Positions 38,001-45,290 of a DNA stretch of 64,000 bases are shown here, piece by piece (position 1 is the stretch's first letter; every line of letters begins with the position of its first letter). Location of the stretch: contig JAQGOL010000035.1 in the NCBI GenBank assembly GCA_028293625.1, positions 186,001 through 250,000 on the forward strand. The letters run 5' to 3'. Below the pieces are notes generated by a model, which was given only the letters and a program-made list of their open reading frames with translations, was not told the origin of the DNA and ran no database searches. Source of the stretch: Chthoniobacteraceae bacterium (GTDB lineage: Bacteria > Verrucomicrobiota > Verrucomicrobiia > Chthoniobacterales > Chthoniobacteraceae). Position numbers and translations under genes: made by a program.

Positions 38001-38128
38001 AGAAAACTGGCGAGTCAAACAGATGGTTCTTTATCCCTGATAAAGGGACTGCCGCTCCCAGCAGGCTACTGATGAGAACTTCCCCCGGCAAATGGGCGAA
38101 TATCGGCAAAATCGCCGACATGAAGTAA
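35090..38128 (+). CDS. Membrane-anchored Ser/Thr protein kinase with TPR-like sensor region
   Basis: A 1012-residue Hanks-type kinase. Kinase domain about residues 45-315: G-E-G-G-F-G at 52-57, ATP lysine K75 in A-L-K-L-I-K, H-R-D-L-K-P-S-N, D-F-G-I-A-K, and S-P-E-Q. One membrane helix near 362-385 is followed by tetratricopeptide-like repeats to about residue 850 and a C-terminal region of its own kind. The layout (cytoplasmic kinase, single helix, extracytoplasmic TPR region) is typical in Verrucomicrobia. Kinases of this sort pair with the ECF-like sigma factor at 30846; here a metabolic cassette lies between them. It ends tail-to-tail with the porin gene. Confidence 0.92.
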   Translation: MSGEGSSNGSAKRLPRGVAGGLLDLGFHTSAQDRADSPGDLIARYRLVALLGEGGFGVVWSASQVDPIQREIALKLIKRGMDSCEIIARFQAESQALARMDHPNIAAVLDAGTAADGRPFFAMELVKGCPLNTYCDSRNLTVRERLELFIPVCQAVQHAHQKAILHRDLKPSNILIMEVDGKPVPKVIDFGIAKALGTPQEAALQGSLLQTRAGSIVGTLHYMSPEQAGSVPDVDTRSDIYSLGVILHELLTGQTPLGGFSNLPHEEMLRCIREEESAKPSTRISSAHADLRRSDPTRLRRLLRGDLDWIILKALEKDRRRRYETATALGTDLRRFLNEEPVSAGAPAWGYQFSKFASRNRLALTAAGIVFLTLLAATAVSLSQAAEARKAGASAEVHRIEAEENSRRARDAVEVFLSHVTENTGLKSEVFQKLRKELLESALPFYEQMGKTKGRDPAFRADQAWAFGRLGAIYRETGEREKGITPIRQAVDLMEQLVKEVPENQIYRRSLVMHLNNLCVLLRESGKHAESVEIQKRSLVVAENLARDFPDNDDYRKDLTILLVNFGQALAEAGKVGDAEVSLKRALELRQALADKKPASTNRLNDVASAHADLAGILYSANNPVEAEPHFRQALLIQEKLAADPASRAEARQNLANSYYNFSHFLSRFKNPEKAILYGRRSVELNRKLAGETPSDVGGRHALGISYYGIGDTLVSLGKTGEAEDAFKEALEVLRALAAEFPDNFDNLYFAGRSADRLGALKRDAGDYQAALGFYEDNLYLQRKALKGRPENKNYRIALGDALMDIGEACFKLGDAKGMIAAALELPSYFPNQWAEHEKAAQLIERAIPILEKDANPETRAAAIESASLQAIDFLKSSIALGNLTDYDTLFDRFPSLRANTGFTSMESLLPDAEDRSPSSFTFDYQDDDPGKRQWKRDGDSWSEVKPSGKTSYFKITRRVRALGISGTEIEKTGESNRWFFIPDKGTAAPSRLLMRTSPGKWANIGKIADMK

Positions 38129-38172
38129 GCGTCTGGAAGTAAGCCGGTACTTCCCAGCGGTTTATCGGGAAC

Positions 38173-39567
38173 TTAGAATTGCACAGTAATCCACGAGCCG
38201 ACGAAATCGACTTCACGCCCGCCTGCCTTTGTCACTGCGGAACCGGCGAAGAAATGCGAGTAGTAGAGCGTCCACGACGCGTTGGCGTGGAACTGCCATT
38301 GAAGCCCCGTATTGATCTGGCTGCCGATGTAACGCGAATTGGTCTCGCCCGCGCGCACGAGTGGACGGCCCGGCGGCGCGTAGATGGCATCCTCGACACG
38401 CTGTTTCCAAAAGACGTTGTAGTCGGTGGTAAACGAAAGCTCGTGACTGAGCTGGAGCGACAGCATCGGATGCAAGTCGATGAGGTTGGCCGGCGCAATC
38501 AGCGATGCTTCGCTGAAATACGGTTGCTTTGGAAAAAGCGCATTGAAGGTAGTCAGCCGGCCGTCGTTGGGATTGCAGTCGCCCGTTGCGATGTCCGCCT
38601 TGAAACCAACGCGTGGATGGAATGGCAGTGATGCGGAGGTGTAACCGGTGTCGGTGGCGACGGTCCAGGCGAGAATGTTTGCGCCGCCAAAGGAGCCGGT
38701 TTGAATCAGCGCCTCGTAATTGTAATCCCAGGCCCCAGGTTTTCCCCAAAAGCGCGCGCCAAAGGAATGACGCAGCTCGTCCGCGATGCCTTGCTGGAAT
38801 GCCGCGTCGTCGCGCTGCAGGCCGAGGTAATAAAGATCGACGTAACCCCCGGGCAAAACTGGCAGCACGCCATAGAGTCCCCACAACGCTTCGTGCCGGT
38901 TTGGGTCGTCATTTATCGCGCCGACTTTCAAGTTCACCGTGCGCACGGCGAGTAGATCAAGGCTCGCATCTCCTGCCGTGAAAAGCAGCCGCGCTCCATC
39001 AAAGCTCCGCCGAATATTTGCACCGTCGCGCACGGAAACAAGCCGGCCCGCGCCGAGCGTAATCTCCTGGCGTCCTGCCCGGAGCACGAGTTTGCGGCGG
39101 GTGTCGAACGGAAGGATGAAATCGGCAAACCCTTGCTGGATGTCGAACTCATCCACGTCCGTCGGAGCGCGTCCTGCTACCTTGCCCGCTTCCAGAAAAT
39201 TCCCGAGTTGAAGAAAAAAACGGAAGTGATCCCCGGCATGCAGATCGGCATTCAGCAGCAGGCGGTGGAGAAGATAGTCATCCGCCGCGACGCCGCGCAG
39301 GCCAAAGAACGGTTCGCTGTAATACTCGAAGCGCTCGCGTATCTCGCCTCCAAAGGATAGATACGTGGTCCCGTCGCCGCCCAACGGAAGGGGATCAATC
39401 AAAACCTTCTTCTGGATTTGCCCGGACGCGCTTCCGCCCACCAACGCCGACGCGACGAGTGCATACCCGCCACTGCGGAGCGGGAATAAAGCCGCGGGTT
39501 TCAATGCATGCCGACAACTATTCAGCGGCCTGAAAAACGCAGCGAAAATGTAGGAGAGATAACGCAT
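38173..39567 (-). CDS. Alginate-export-type outer membrane porin
   Basis: A 464-residue protein with an unusually long N-terminal region whose hydrophobic core (residues about 34-48) is followed by S-A-S-G-Q, a likely signal cleavage. The mature chain has alternating strands, F-D-G-A-R-L-L-F and L-V-L-R-A-G-R-Q-E-I, then W-D-Y-N-Y-E-A-L-I-Q-T-G-S-F-G and ends with W-I-T-V-Q-F, an aromatic residue. These match the alginate_exp barrel family. Such porins sit next to catabolic genes for aromatic or amide compounds in soil bacteria, so uptake for the 31795-35018 cassette is plausible. A 56-residue hydrolase remnant stands 28 nt upstream on the same strand. Confidence 0.85.
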   Translation of the reverse strand: MRYLSYIFAAFFRPLNSCRHALKPAALFPLRSGGYALVASALVGGSASGQIQKKVLIDPLPLGGDGTTYLSFGGEIRERFEYYSEPFFGLRGVAADDYLLHRLLLNADLHAGDHFRFFLQLGNFLEAGKVAGRAPTDVDEFDIQQGFADFILPFDTRRKLVLRAGRQEITLGAGRLVSVRDGANIRRSFDGARLLFTAGDASLDLLAVRTVNLKVGAINDDPNRHEALWGLYGVLPVLPGGYVDLYYLGLQRDDAAFQQGIADELRHSFGARFWGKPGAWDYNYEALIQTGSFGGANILAWTVATDTGYTSASLPFHPRVGFKADIATGDCNPNDGRLTTFNALFPKQPYFSEASLIAPANLIDLHPMLSLQLSHELSFTTDYNVFWKQRVEDAIYAPPGRPLVRAGETNSRYIGSQINTGLQWQFHANASWTLYYSHFFAGSAVTKAGGREVDFVGSWITVQF

Positions 39568-39594
39568 TCGCAGATTCTTCGCGGCTCCGGAAAA

Positions 39595-39765
39595 TTAGCT
39601 CTTCAGGAAAGCGAGCAGGTCGGCATTAAGTTGATCTTTACTTGTATCGGCGAGAGCGTGAGCATCCGCGCTCAGCGGCCAGCCGTGGCTGAAAACGACG
39701 GGCTCTCCTTTGCCCCGATCCTTGTAGTAGATACTGGTGCCGTCTTTGGTGGTAATGGTGCTCAT
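39595..39765 (-). pseudogene. Internally deleted alpha/beta-hydrolase (chloroperoxidase-like) remnant
   Basis: The open frame (ATG 39765, stop TAA at 39595) encodes 56 residues. The first about 35 ([29 protein letters not shown]) match the N-terminus of non-heme chloroperoxidase/alpha-beta hydrolases; the last about 20 ([19 protein letters not shown]) match their C-terminus. The 210 or so residues between, with the G-x-S-x-G nucleophile, are gone and the join is in frame. It stands 28 nt before the porin on the same strand. It could still be made as a small protein but cannot be a hydrolase. Confidence 0.75.
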
Positions 39766-40007
39766 GCTGTTGTTGGTGTATTTGCAGGCTTCCTGCCGCC
39801 GATCCTTGCGGGCACAATGAAGGCGGCCGCTATCAAGCGTGGAAAACTGGTTCTACCCTGTTCTTGGAAAACCGGGCGCGCGCGTGACACGATTTTCCGG
39901 ATTATTTGCCGCTCCCTTTGTGCAAGCATGCGGCGGCCGGCCATCCCATCAGCCGATGTACTCCCTCCCCGGAGCCCCAAAGCTACTCCCCCTGTCAGCC
40001 GTCGCGA

Positions 40008-40382
40008 TTATTCTTCCAGCTCGTCGATATCCCGCCGCTCGCGTTTGGTTGGACGGCCCATACCAACGGGGCGGAAACCAGGTGAAACGGTTTCGGGAAT
40101 CAGCCGTTTGGCAAGTTCCTCCGCCGTGGTGAGATCCTCGGCGAACTGCGGGACAAGCTTGGCGCCGACTCTCGAAGGCGGCGCATCGAGCACTCGCAAA
40201 GTGCGCACCCAATCGACTTCCCCGTAATCCATAATGATGGTGATGATCTCGCCCGCCTTCACCTTGTAGCCCGGTTTGGCGACGCGGGTGTCAACATGCA
40301 CACGTTCCTCCCTGATTGCGTCCGCCGAAAACACACGTGTCTTAAAAACGCGCACGGCCCAGAGCCATAGATCAAGTCTCAT
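40008..40382 (-). CDS. S4-domain RNA-binding protein (HslR/Hsp15-like)
   Basis: A 124-residue protein opening with the S4 domain R-L-D-L-W-L-W-A-V-R-V-F-K-T-R, close to the start of Hsp15, which binds stalled 50S subunits. A basic region follows (G-R-P-T-K-R-E-R-R-D). Its ATG (40382-40380) shares one base with the TAA of the DeoR gene (TAATG), so translation is probably coupled, although the two products have no obvious shared pathway. Confidence 0.9.
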   Translation of the reverse strand: MRLDLWLWAVRVFKTRVFSADAIREERVHVDTRVAKPGYKVKAGEIITIIMDYGEVDWVRTLRVLDAPPSRVGAKLVPQFAEDLTTAEELAKRLIPETVSPGFRPVGMGRPTKRERRDIDELEE

Positions 40383-41170
40383 TAAAAATCACGGTTTGAA
40401 CGGCTAACACGGGTTATTCTTACTCCTTCCACAACAATCTGTTTCAACAAGGAATCTTCTTCTCCAAATTCATCAGTGAAAAGATGATCAATCTCCGAAA
40501 GGGGGCAGAGCAGACACATCGCCTTGCGCCCCAATTTCGTGTGATCAGCAAGAATGGCAACCTTCGCGCTTTGCTCAATCATCAGCCGTTCGCTGGCCAG
40601 AACCGTCTCATTGTAATTGGTCGCCGAGGTTTCATCGATTCCGGCTGCGCCAAGAAACGCCCAGTTTGCATGATACTGTTTGATAAAAGATTCCGCCTGC
40701 GCCCCCGCTACAAACCCGCACTCCGGTTGCAGCATTCCTCCCACCAGATGGATCTCCGCGCCGCGCCGGCTGCTTTGATCGAGGGCTTGGGCGATCACCA
40801 GCGAGTTCGTGATGACGCGCAGCTTTTTCGAAGCGATAAATTCCGCCAATTGCAGTGTGGTCGTGCCGCCTCCGATCATCACCACATCTCCGTCCACAAG
40901 CAGTTCCGCCGCCGCCCGGGCAATCGCTTTTTTCCCGTCTGCTTCCACCACCAGCCGGGAGGCAAATGCCGGCGCCGCCGCCGCTTCATTGCCCAGAACA
41001 CGGATTCCTCCCCAGGTTTTTTCGGCACGCCCTTCCTTTGCCAGCTCGACAAATTCGCGCCGGATCGTGGCCGGCGATGCATTAAGCCGCTCGCACGCCT
41101 GGTCCACGCTCAATTCCGGCTCGAACCGAAGCAGTTCCAAAATCTGGCGCTGACGAAGACGGCGTTTCAT
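40382..41170 (-). CDS. DeoR/GlpR-family transcriptional regulator
   Basis: 262 residues from ATG 41170 (M-K-R-R-L-R-Q-R-Q-I-L). N-terminal helix-turn-helix about residues 5-55 (L-S-V-D-Q-A-C-E-R-L-N-A-S-P-A-T-I-R-R-E-F), then a DeoR sugar-phosphate sensor domain with G-D-V-V-M-I-G-G-G-T-T-T and N-Y-N-E-T. DeoR proteins bind repeats near sugar-use operons and release on binding a phosphorylated sugar. It is divergent from the rhamnulose-phosphate aldolase fusion, and a phased 11-bp repeat array lies between, a likely operator. The natural ligand would be rhamnulose-1-phosphate or a downstream product (inference). Confidence 0.92.
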   Translation of the reverse strand: MKRRLRQRQILELLRFEPELSVDQACERLNASPATIRREFVELAKEGRAEKTWGGIRVLGNEAAAAPAFASRLVVEADGKKAIARAAAELLVDGDVVMIGGGTTTLQLAEFIASKKLRVITNSLVIAQALDQSSRRGAEIHLVGGMLQPECGFVAGAQAESFIKQYHANWAFLGAAGIDETSATNYNETVLASERLMIEQSAKVAILADHTKLGRKAMCLLCPLSEIDHLFTDEFGEEDSLLKQIVVEGVRITRVSRSNRDF

Positions 41171-41225
41171 CGAGTGGCGCAAAGGGGAAGAATTTTCAAA
41201 ATCACACTTGCACGTTGGGTCTAAA

Positions 41226-41269
41226 TCAATCAGAACTCAATCAGATTTAAGTCAAATCTCAATCAAAAC
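41226..41269 (+). promoter_or_regulatory. Four tandem 11-bp repeats, likely DeoR operator for the rhamnose fusion gene
   Basis: Four consecutive 11-mers: TCAATCAGAAC (41226), TCAATCAGATT (41237), TAAGTCAAATC (41248) and TCAATCAAAAC (41259). The first, second and fourth agree at eight or nine of their first nine bases; the third is weaker. An inverted repeat AGATTT-5-AAATCT at 41243-41259 overlaps the second to fourth. The 11-bp period is one helical turn. The array ends 8 nt before the ATG of the rhaD-type gene, so a bound regulator would sit over its promoter or leader. Confidence 0.65.
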
Positions 41270-41276
41270 AACCCCT

Positions 41277-43469
41277 ATGTCTACTTTCCGCCACGTTAAC
41301 TACTCCTGGGATGATACCCACGCCGCGTCGCTTGATCCGGTTGGCCGCCTCATTTATCGCTCCAATATCCTCGGAGCCGATCAGCGCATCACCAATACCG
41401 GTGGCGGCAACACCTCAGCCAAGATCAGCGAGAAAGATCCGCTGACCGGTCTTGAGGTGGAAGTGATGTGGGTCAAAGGGAGCGGCGGCGATCTGCGCAC
41501 TTCATTGCGGGAAAATTTCTCGTCCCTTTACCAGCAAAAGCTTCTCGATTTGCAGCCGCTTTACGCCTGTTCGCCTGAGCGCGGCCCGAAGACCGAGGCG
41601 GAAGACAAGATGGTCGGGATGTATACGCATGCGACATTCAATTTGAATCCGCGTGCTTCCTCCATCGACACGCCGTTGCATTCCTTTATCCCGTTCAAGC
41701 ATGTCGACCACATGCATCCGAATGCGGCGATTTCGCTGGCGGCCTCGCGCAATTCAGTGGCGCTGACCAAAGAGATTTACGGCGATGAAGTCATCCACAC
41801 GGGATGGTTGCGGCCGGGTTTTGAGCTTGGGCTCGAAATGCAGAAGATCGTGAGGGAAAATCCGCAGGCCAAAGGGATCATCATGGGCCAGCACGGCATC
41901 ATCAACTGGGCCAACGATGACAAAGAATGTTACGAACTCACGCTTTCGTTGATTGAACGGGCGGCCAATTTTATTGAAGCCAAATACGCGGCCAAAGGTG
42001 GTGAAACGACCGTGTTCGGCGGCCAGCAATATACCTCGTTGGAAGAAGCACCGCGCCGGGCGGTCTTTGCAAAAATCCTGCCATGGCTGCGCGGGCAGGT
42101 CAGCCAGAAGGCGCGTTTTGTCGGCACGATTCAGGACGACGATATCATCCGCCGTTTTGTGAATTCGAAGGATGCGCCGCGGCTTGCGGAACTTGGGACA
42201 AGCTGCCCGGATCATTTTCTTCGCACCAAGATCAAGCCGCTTTACGTGGCATGGGATCCGTCGACGGGCGACGTGGAGTCGCTCAAAGGATTGCTCAAGG
42301 AGGCGCTGGTAAAATATCGCGAGGATTATGCCGCTTATTACAATGCGTGCAAGCATCCCAATTCCCCGGCGATGCGCGATCCGAACCCGACCGTGATCCT
42401 GATTCCCGGCCTGGGAATGATCGCGTGGGGCAAGGATAAATCGGAAAGCCGTGTCACCGCCGAGTTCTACAATTGTGCGGTGGAAGTGATGCGTGGCGCG
42501 GAAGCAATCGACGAATACATTTCGCTGCCGCAGCAGGAGGCGTTTGACATCGAATACTGGCTGCTCGAGGAAGCGAAGCTCAAGCGGATGCCTGCTGAAA
42601 AAGAACTGGCGCGCCAGATCCACATCGTGATTGGAGCTGGGTCGGGCATTGGAAAAGAAACCGCGCATCGCCTGGTCAAGGAAGGGGCGCACATAGTGGC
42701 GGTCGATCTGAATAAAGCGGCCGCGGAGGCGACCGCCAAGGAGATCACCGATAAATACGGCGCGGGGATCGGCGTGGCCGGAAGCGGGATCAGTGGTTGT
42801 GGTCCGGCGATCGGGCTTGGAGCCAACGTGACTGATCGGGCCAGCATCCGCGCAATGCTTGATGAGGTGACGCTTGCTTACGGCGGGTTCGATTCCGTCG
42901 TCGTGACGGCGGGCATCTTTGTCCCGAGCGACACCACGGGCCATATTCCCGACGACAAATGGGCGTTGACGTTCAATATCAATGTGACTGGCAGTTATCT
43001 GGTGGCCGATGAGGCTTACAAGACCTGGAAGGAACAGGGTCTGCGCGGAAACCTTGTGCTTACCACCAGCGCCAATGCTGCCGTCGCCAAAAAAGGAAGC
43101 CTCGCTTACGACACCTCCAAAGCGGCTGCCAATCATTTGGTGCGCGAACTGGCCATCGAACTCGCTCCGTTGGTGCGCGTCAATGGTGTCGCTCCGGCGA
43201 CCGTGGTGCAGGGAAGTGCCATGTTCCCTCGCGATCGGGTCATCGGGTCATTGGCCAAATACAATATCGCTTACACAGAGGATGAAGCGACGGACTCGCT
43301 GGTAACCAAACTCGCGCAGTTCTACGCTGACCGGACCCTGACCAAATCGCCGATTACGCCCGCCGATCAGGCCGAAGCGTATTTCCTGTTGGTGAGCCAG
43401 CGTCTGAGCAAGACCACTGGCCAGGTCATCACCGTCGACGGCGGTCTGCACGAAGCGTTCCTGCGCTAA
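41277..43469 (+). CDS. rhaD: Bifunctional rhamnulose-1-phosphate aldolase / short-chain (lactaldehyde) dehydrogenase
   Basis: A 730-residue fusion. Residues about 15-430 are a class II aldolase: T-G-G-G-N-T-S-A-K near 45 and zinc-type histidines in H-V-D-H-M-H-P-N. Residues about 455-730 are a short-chain dehydrogenase: I-G-A-G-S-G-I-G-K-E nucleotide loop, N-I-N-V-T-G, and Y-D-T-S-K (Y-x-x-x-K), closing in G-G-L-H-E-A-F-L-R. Known fusions of this kind cleave rhamnulose-1-phosphate to dihydroxyacetone phosphate and lactaldehyde, which the second domain oxidises. ATG 41277 is the natural start; rhamnulokinase is 10 kb upstream. Confidence 0.93.
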   Translation: MSTFRHVNYSWDDTHAASLDPVGRLIYRSNILGADQRITNTGGGNTSAKISEKDPLTGLEVEVMWVKGSGGDLRTSLRENFSSLYQQKLLDLQPLYACSPERGPKTEAEDKMVGMYTHATFNLNPRASSIDTPLHSFIPFKHVDHMHPNAAISLAASRNSVALTKEIYGDEVIHTGWLRPGFELGLEMQKIVRENPQAKGIIMGQHGIINWANDDKECYELTLSLIERAANFIEAKYAAKGGETTVFGGQQYTSLEEAPRRAVFAKILPWLRGQVSQKARFVGTIQDDDIIRRFVNSKDAPRLAELGTSCPDHFLRTKIKPLYVAWDPSTGDVESLKGLLKEALVKYREDYAAYYNACKHPNSPAMRDPNPTVILIPGLGMIAWGKDKSESRVTAEFYNCAVEVMRGAEAIDEYISLPQQEAFDIEYWLLEEAKLKRMPAEKELARQIHIVIGAGSGIGKETAHRLVKEGAHIVAVDLNKAAAEATAKEITDKYGAGIGVAGSGISGCGPAIGLGANVTDRASIRAMLDEVTLAYGGFDSVVVTAGIFVPSDTTGHIPDDKWALTFNINVTGSYLVADEAYKTWKEQGLRGNLVLTTSANAAVAKKGSLAYDTSKAAANHLVRELAIELAPLVRVNGVAPATVVQGSAMFPRDRVIGSLAKYNIAYTEDEATDSLVTKLAQFYADRTLTKSPITPADQAEAYFLLVSQRLSKTTGQVITVDGGLHEAFLR

Positions 43470-43480
43470 AAAGCCATTTC

Positions 43481-43514
43481 AACGCCGCGCCGGACATCCG
43501 GCGCGGCGTTTTTT
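43481..43514 (+). terminator. Intrinsic terminator after the rhamnose fusion gene
   Basis: Perfect 14-bp G-C-rich stem (arms 43481-43494 and 43497-43510) with a minimal loop, immediately followed by a T-run ending at 43514. It lies 11 nt after the stop codon. tsaB, on the other strand, ends 22 nt further on. Confidence 0.92.
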
Positions 43515-43535
43515 GTGCTCACGACAGGCGATCAG

Positions 43536-44141
43536 TTAAATCGTCCGCGCTTTTGGCAGCGTGATATGTGGCTCGCGCAGATAAATTGGTTCAAGATCAT
43601 CCCTTTGCACGATCCCGGAACCGATTGCAGCGAGGCGGGCTAGTCGGACTGCGTTGGGAAGCGCCACCCGCGCGTTCGGAAACGCTGTCAGCTGCTCGCA
43701 GGCATAAACCGGCAAGGGCGATTCGAGCCGGGCGCGCAATTCCGTTTCGGAAAGCAGCAACGGCCCTTCTTCGCACACACCATTTCGAACGCGCGTAAAA
43801 TAAAACGCCTCCCGCCGCGCATCGCCGATCGCCAGATACTCGGGAGTCTCGGTTTCCAGCGCAGCCACCGATGGGATTCCGGTCAGCGCGGCTCCGAGTC
43901 CAAGCTGAAAGCCGAGTGCGGCTGAAATGGCGATCCGCACCCCGGCATACGAACCCGGTCCGAGTCCGATGACAACCTGATCGATGCCTTCCACGCACGC
44001 CCTGGCTTTTTCCAACGAGACAAAAAGCGAGGCGCTATGGCTGCGACCGGCCATGAAATGCTCTTCCATGAGTAATTGGCCATCGGCAAGGAGGGCCACG
44101 CTGCCGCGTTCTGTGGAGGTATCGATGGCGAGGATGATCAT
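43536..44141 (-). CDS. tsaB: tRNA N6-threonylcarbamoyladenosine biosynthesis protein TsaB
   Basis: 201 residues. ASKHA-fold start I-L-A-I-D-T-S-T-E-R-G-S-V-A, then G-R-S-H-S-A-S-L-F and V-I-G-L-G-P-G-S-Y-A-G-V-R-I, the standard TsaB pattern. TsaB partners TsaD and TsaE to make t6A37 in tRNA; neither partner is in view. The gene faces the rhaD terminator and is divergent from the ROK gene, with 126 nt between. Confidence 0.95.
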   Translation of the reverse strand: MIILAIDTSTERGSVALLADGQLLMEEHFMAGRSHSASLFVSLEKARACVEGIDQVVIGLGPGSYAGVRIAISAALGFQLGLGAALTGIPSVAALETETPEYLAIGDARREAFYFTRVRNGVCEEGPLLLSETELRARLESPLPVYACEQLTAFPNARVALPNAVRLARLAAIGSGIVQRDDLEPIYLREPHITLPKARTI

Positions 44142-44267
44142 GAAGCGTGGGAATGGGAGCCTTGCATCTTTATCCGGCGATGCACTCGCATGAAATGCCG
44201 ATTTTAAGCCGACCTGATCTCATTTCGGCCTTCCCCCAACGCGTCACTTTGGCAAACTCGATTTTCT

Positions 44268-45203
44268 ATGGACCACGCAATCGGTATCGACTTTGGCGGA
44301 ACGACGATCAAATCCGCCTTGGTGCGCGAAGGAGAGATTCTTGAACGCGGCGCGATCATTGACACGCGCAAATGCGGCACTCCGGAGGCGATTGTCGATG
44401 CGCTTGTCGAGGTTGCCGCGGAGCTTTCCTCCCACGCAAAAGGCCAGGTGCGCGCGCTGGGGATCGGATTGCCCGGGATCATTGACAGCGTCAACGGCAT
44501 CGTCCACGAGCTCACCAATGTCCCCGGCTGGAAGGAAGTGGCTCTTGGCGATTTGCTCCGGCAGCGCACCGGTCTTCCCAGCAAGATTGAGAACGACGTG
44601 AATGCGATGGCTTATGGCGAATGGAAATACGGCGCGGCGCGCAATGGCTTGCATGTTGTTTGTATGACCCTGGGTACCGGAGTAGGCGGCGGCTTGATCC
44701 TTGATGGCCGCCTTTATCGCGGCGCGCAGCTTGGGGCGGGTGAAATCGGCCATATGAGCCTCGACTACCGCGGTGTGCCCGGCCCATACGGCAATTTCGG
44801 CGCCCTGGAAAAATATGTGGGCAACAACCAGATCGCCGAGCGCGCCGTGTTGCTCTACGCCGCCGCCGGGATTCAAAAAAATGCCGAGTGCTGCACCCCG
44901 ATGCATCTGAGCGTGGCAGCCGATGATGGCGACCCGATCGCGCTTGGACTCTGGGAAGCGCTCGGAGCGGAAATCGGAGCCACGCTTGCGAGCGTGGTTT
45001 GGCTCCTCAACCCGGATACCATCGTAATTGGCGGCGGAGTTGCCAAAGCCGGCGAGCGCCTTTTTGCGCCGATTCGCCGCGAGCTGCGCGCCCGGACCAT
45101 CGACATTATGCACAATCGGCTCCGGATTGTGCCCGCCGAGCTCGGAAACGATGCGGGCATCATCGGCAACGCCACCCTGGCCCTCGACTCGCTTAGTGCT
45201 TAG
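44268..45203 (+). CDS. ROK-family sugar kinase / glucokinase-like
   Basis: A 311-residue ROK protein: I-D-F-G-G-T-T-I-K at residues 7-15, I-E-N-D-V-N-A-M-A near 110, T-L-G-T-G-V-G-G-G-L around 132, E-I-G-H-M at 155-159. The usual zinc motif C-x-C-G-x-x-G-C is replaced by G-P-Y-G-N-F-G-A, so cysteines are missing while the histidine and the following Glu remain. No DNA-binding domain is present, so it is a kinase rather than a repressor. Sugar specificity is unknown. Confidence 0.9.
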   Translation: MDHAIGIDFGGTTIKSALVREGEILERGAIIDTRKCGTPEAIVDALVEVAAELSSHAKGQVRALGIGLPGIIDSVNGIVHELTNVPGWKEVALGDLLRQRTGLPSKIENDVNAMAYGEWKYGAARNGLHVVCMTLGTGVGGGLILDGRLYRGAQLGAGEIGHMSLDYRGVPGPYGNFGALEKYVGNNQIAERAVLLYAAAGIQKNAECCTPMHLSVAADDGDPIALGLWEALGAEIGATLASVVWLLNPDTIVIGGGVAKAGERLFAPIRRELRARTIDIMHNRLRIVPAELGNDAGIIGNATLALDSLSA

Positions 45204-45290
45204 GTTCGCACTCCAATTTCAGGACATGGCTTCTGATCCACGTAACGAGCATAGCTGGTTGCGGCATCTTCTTTCAGAAGCAAAGGCAGG

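Noticed and set aside
39508-40227. A 239-codon open frame on the plus strand
   Set aside because: It runs antisense to the porin signal region, the hydrolase remnant and the S4 gene, and its translation is low-complexity without any recognisable motif.
41208-41236. Sigma-70-like -35 element TTGCAC before the rhamnose fusion gene
   Set aside because: No acceptable -10 box at the right spacing (CAGAAC), so I did not call a promoter.
41226-41269. Possible start of a repeat array such as CRISPR
   Set aside because: Units are 11 bp with no spacers and lie in a divergent promoter region; better explained as operators.
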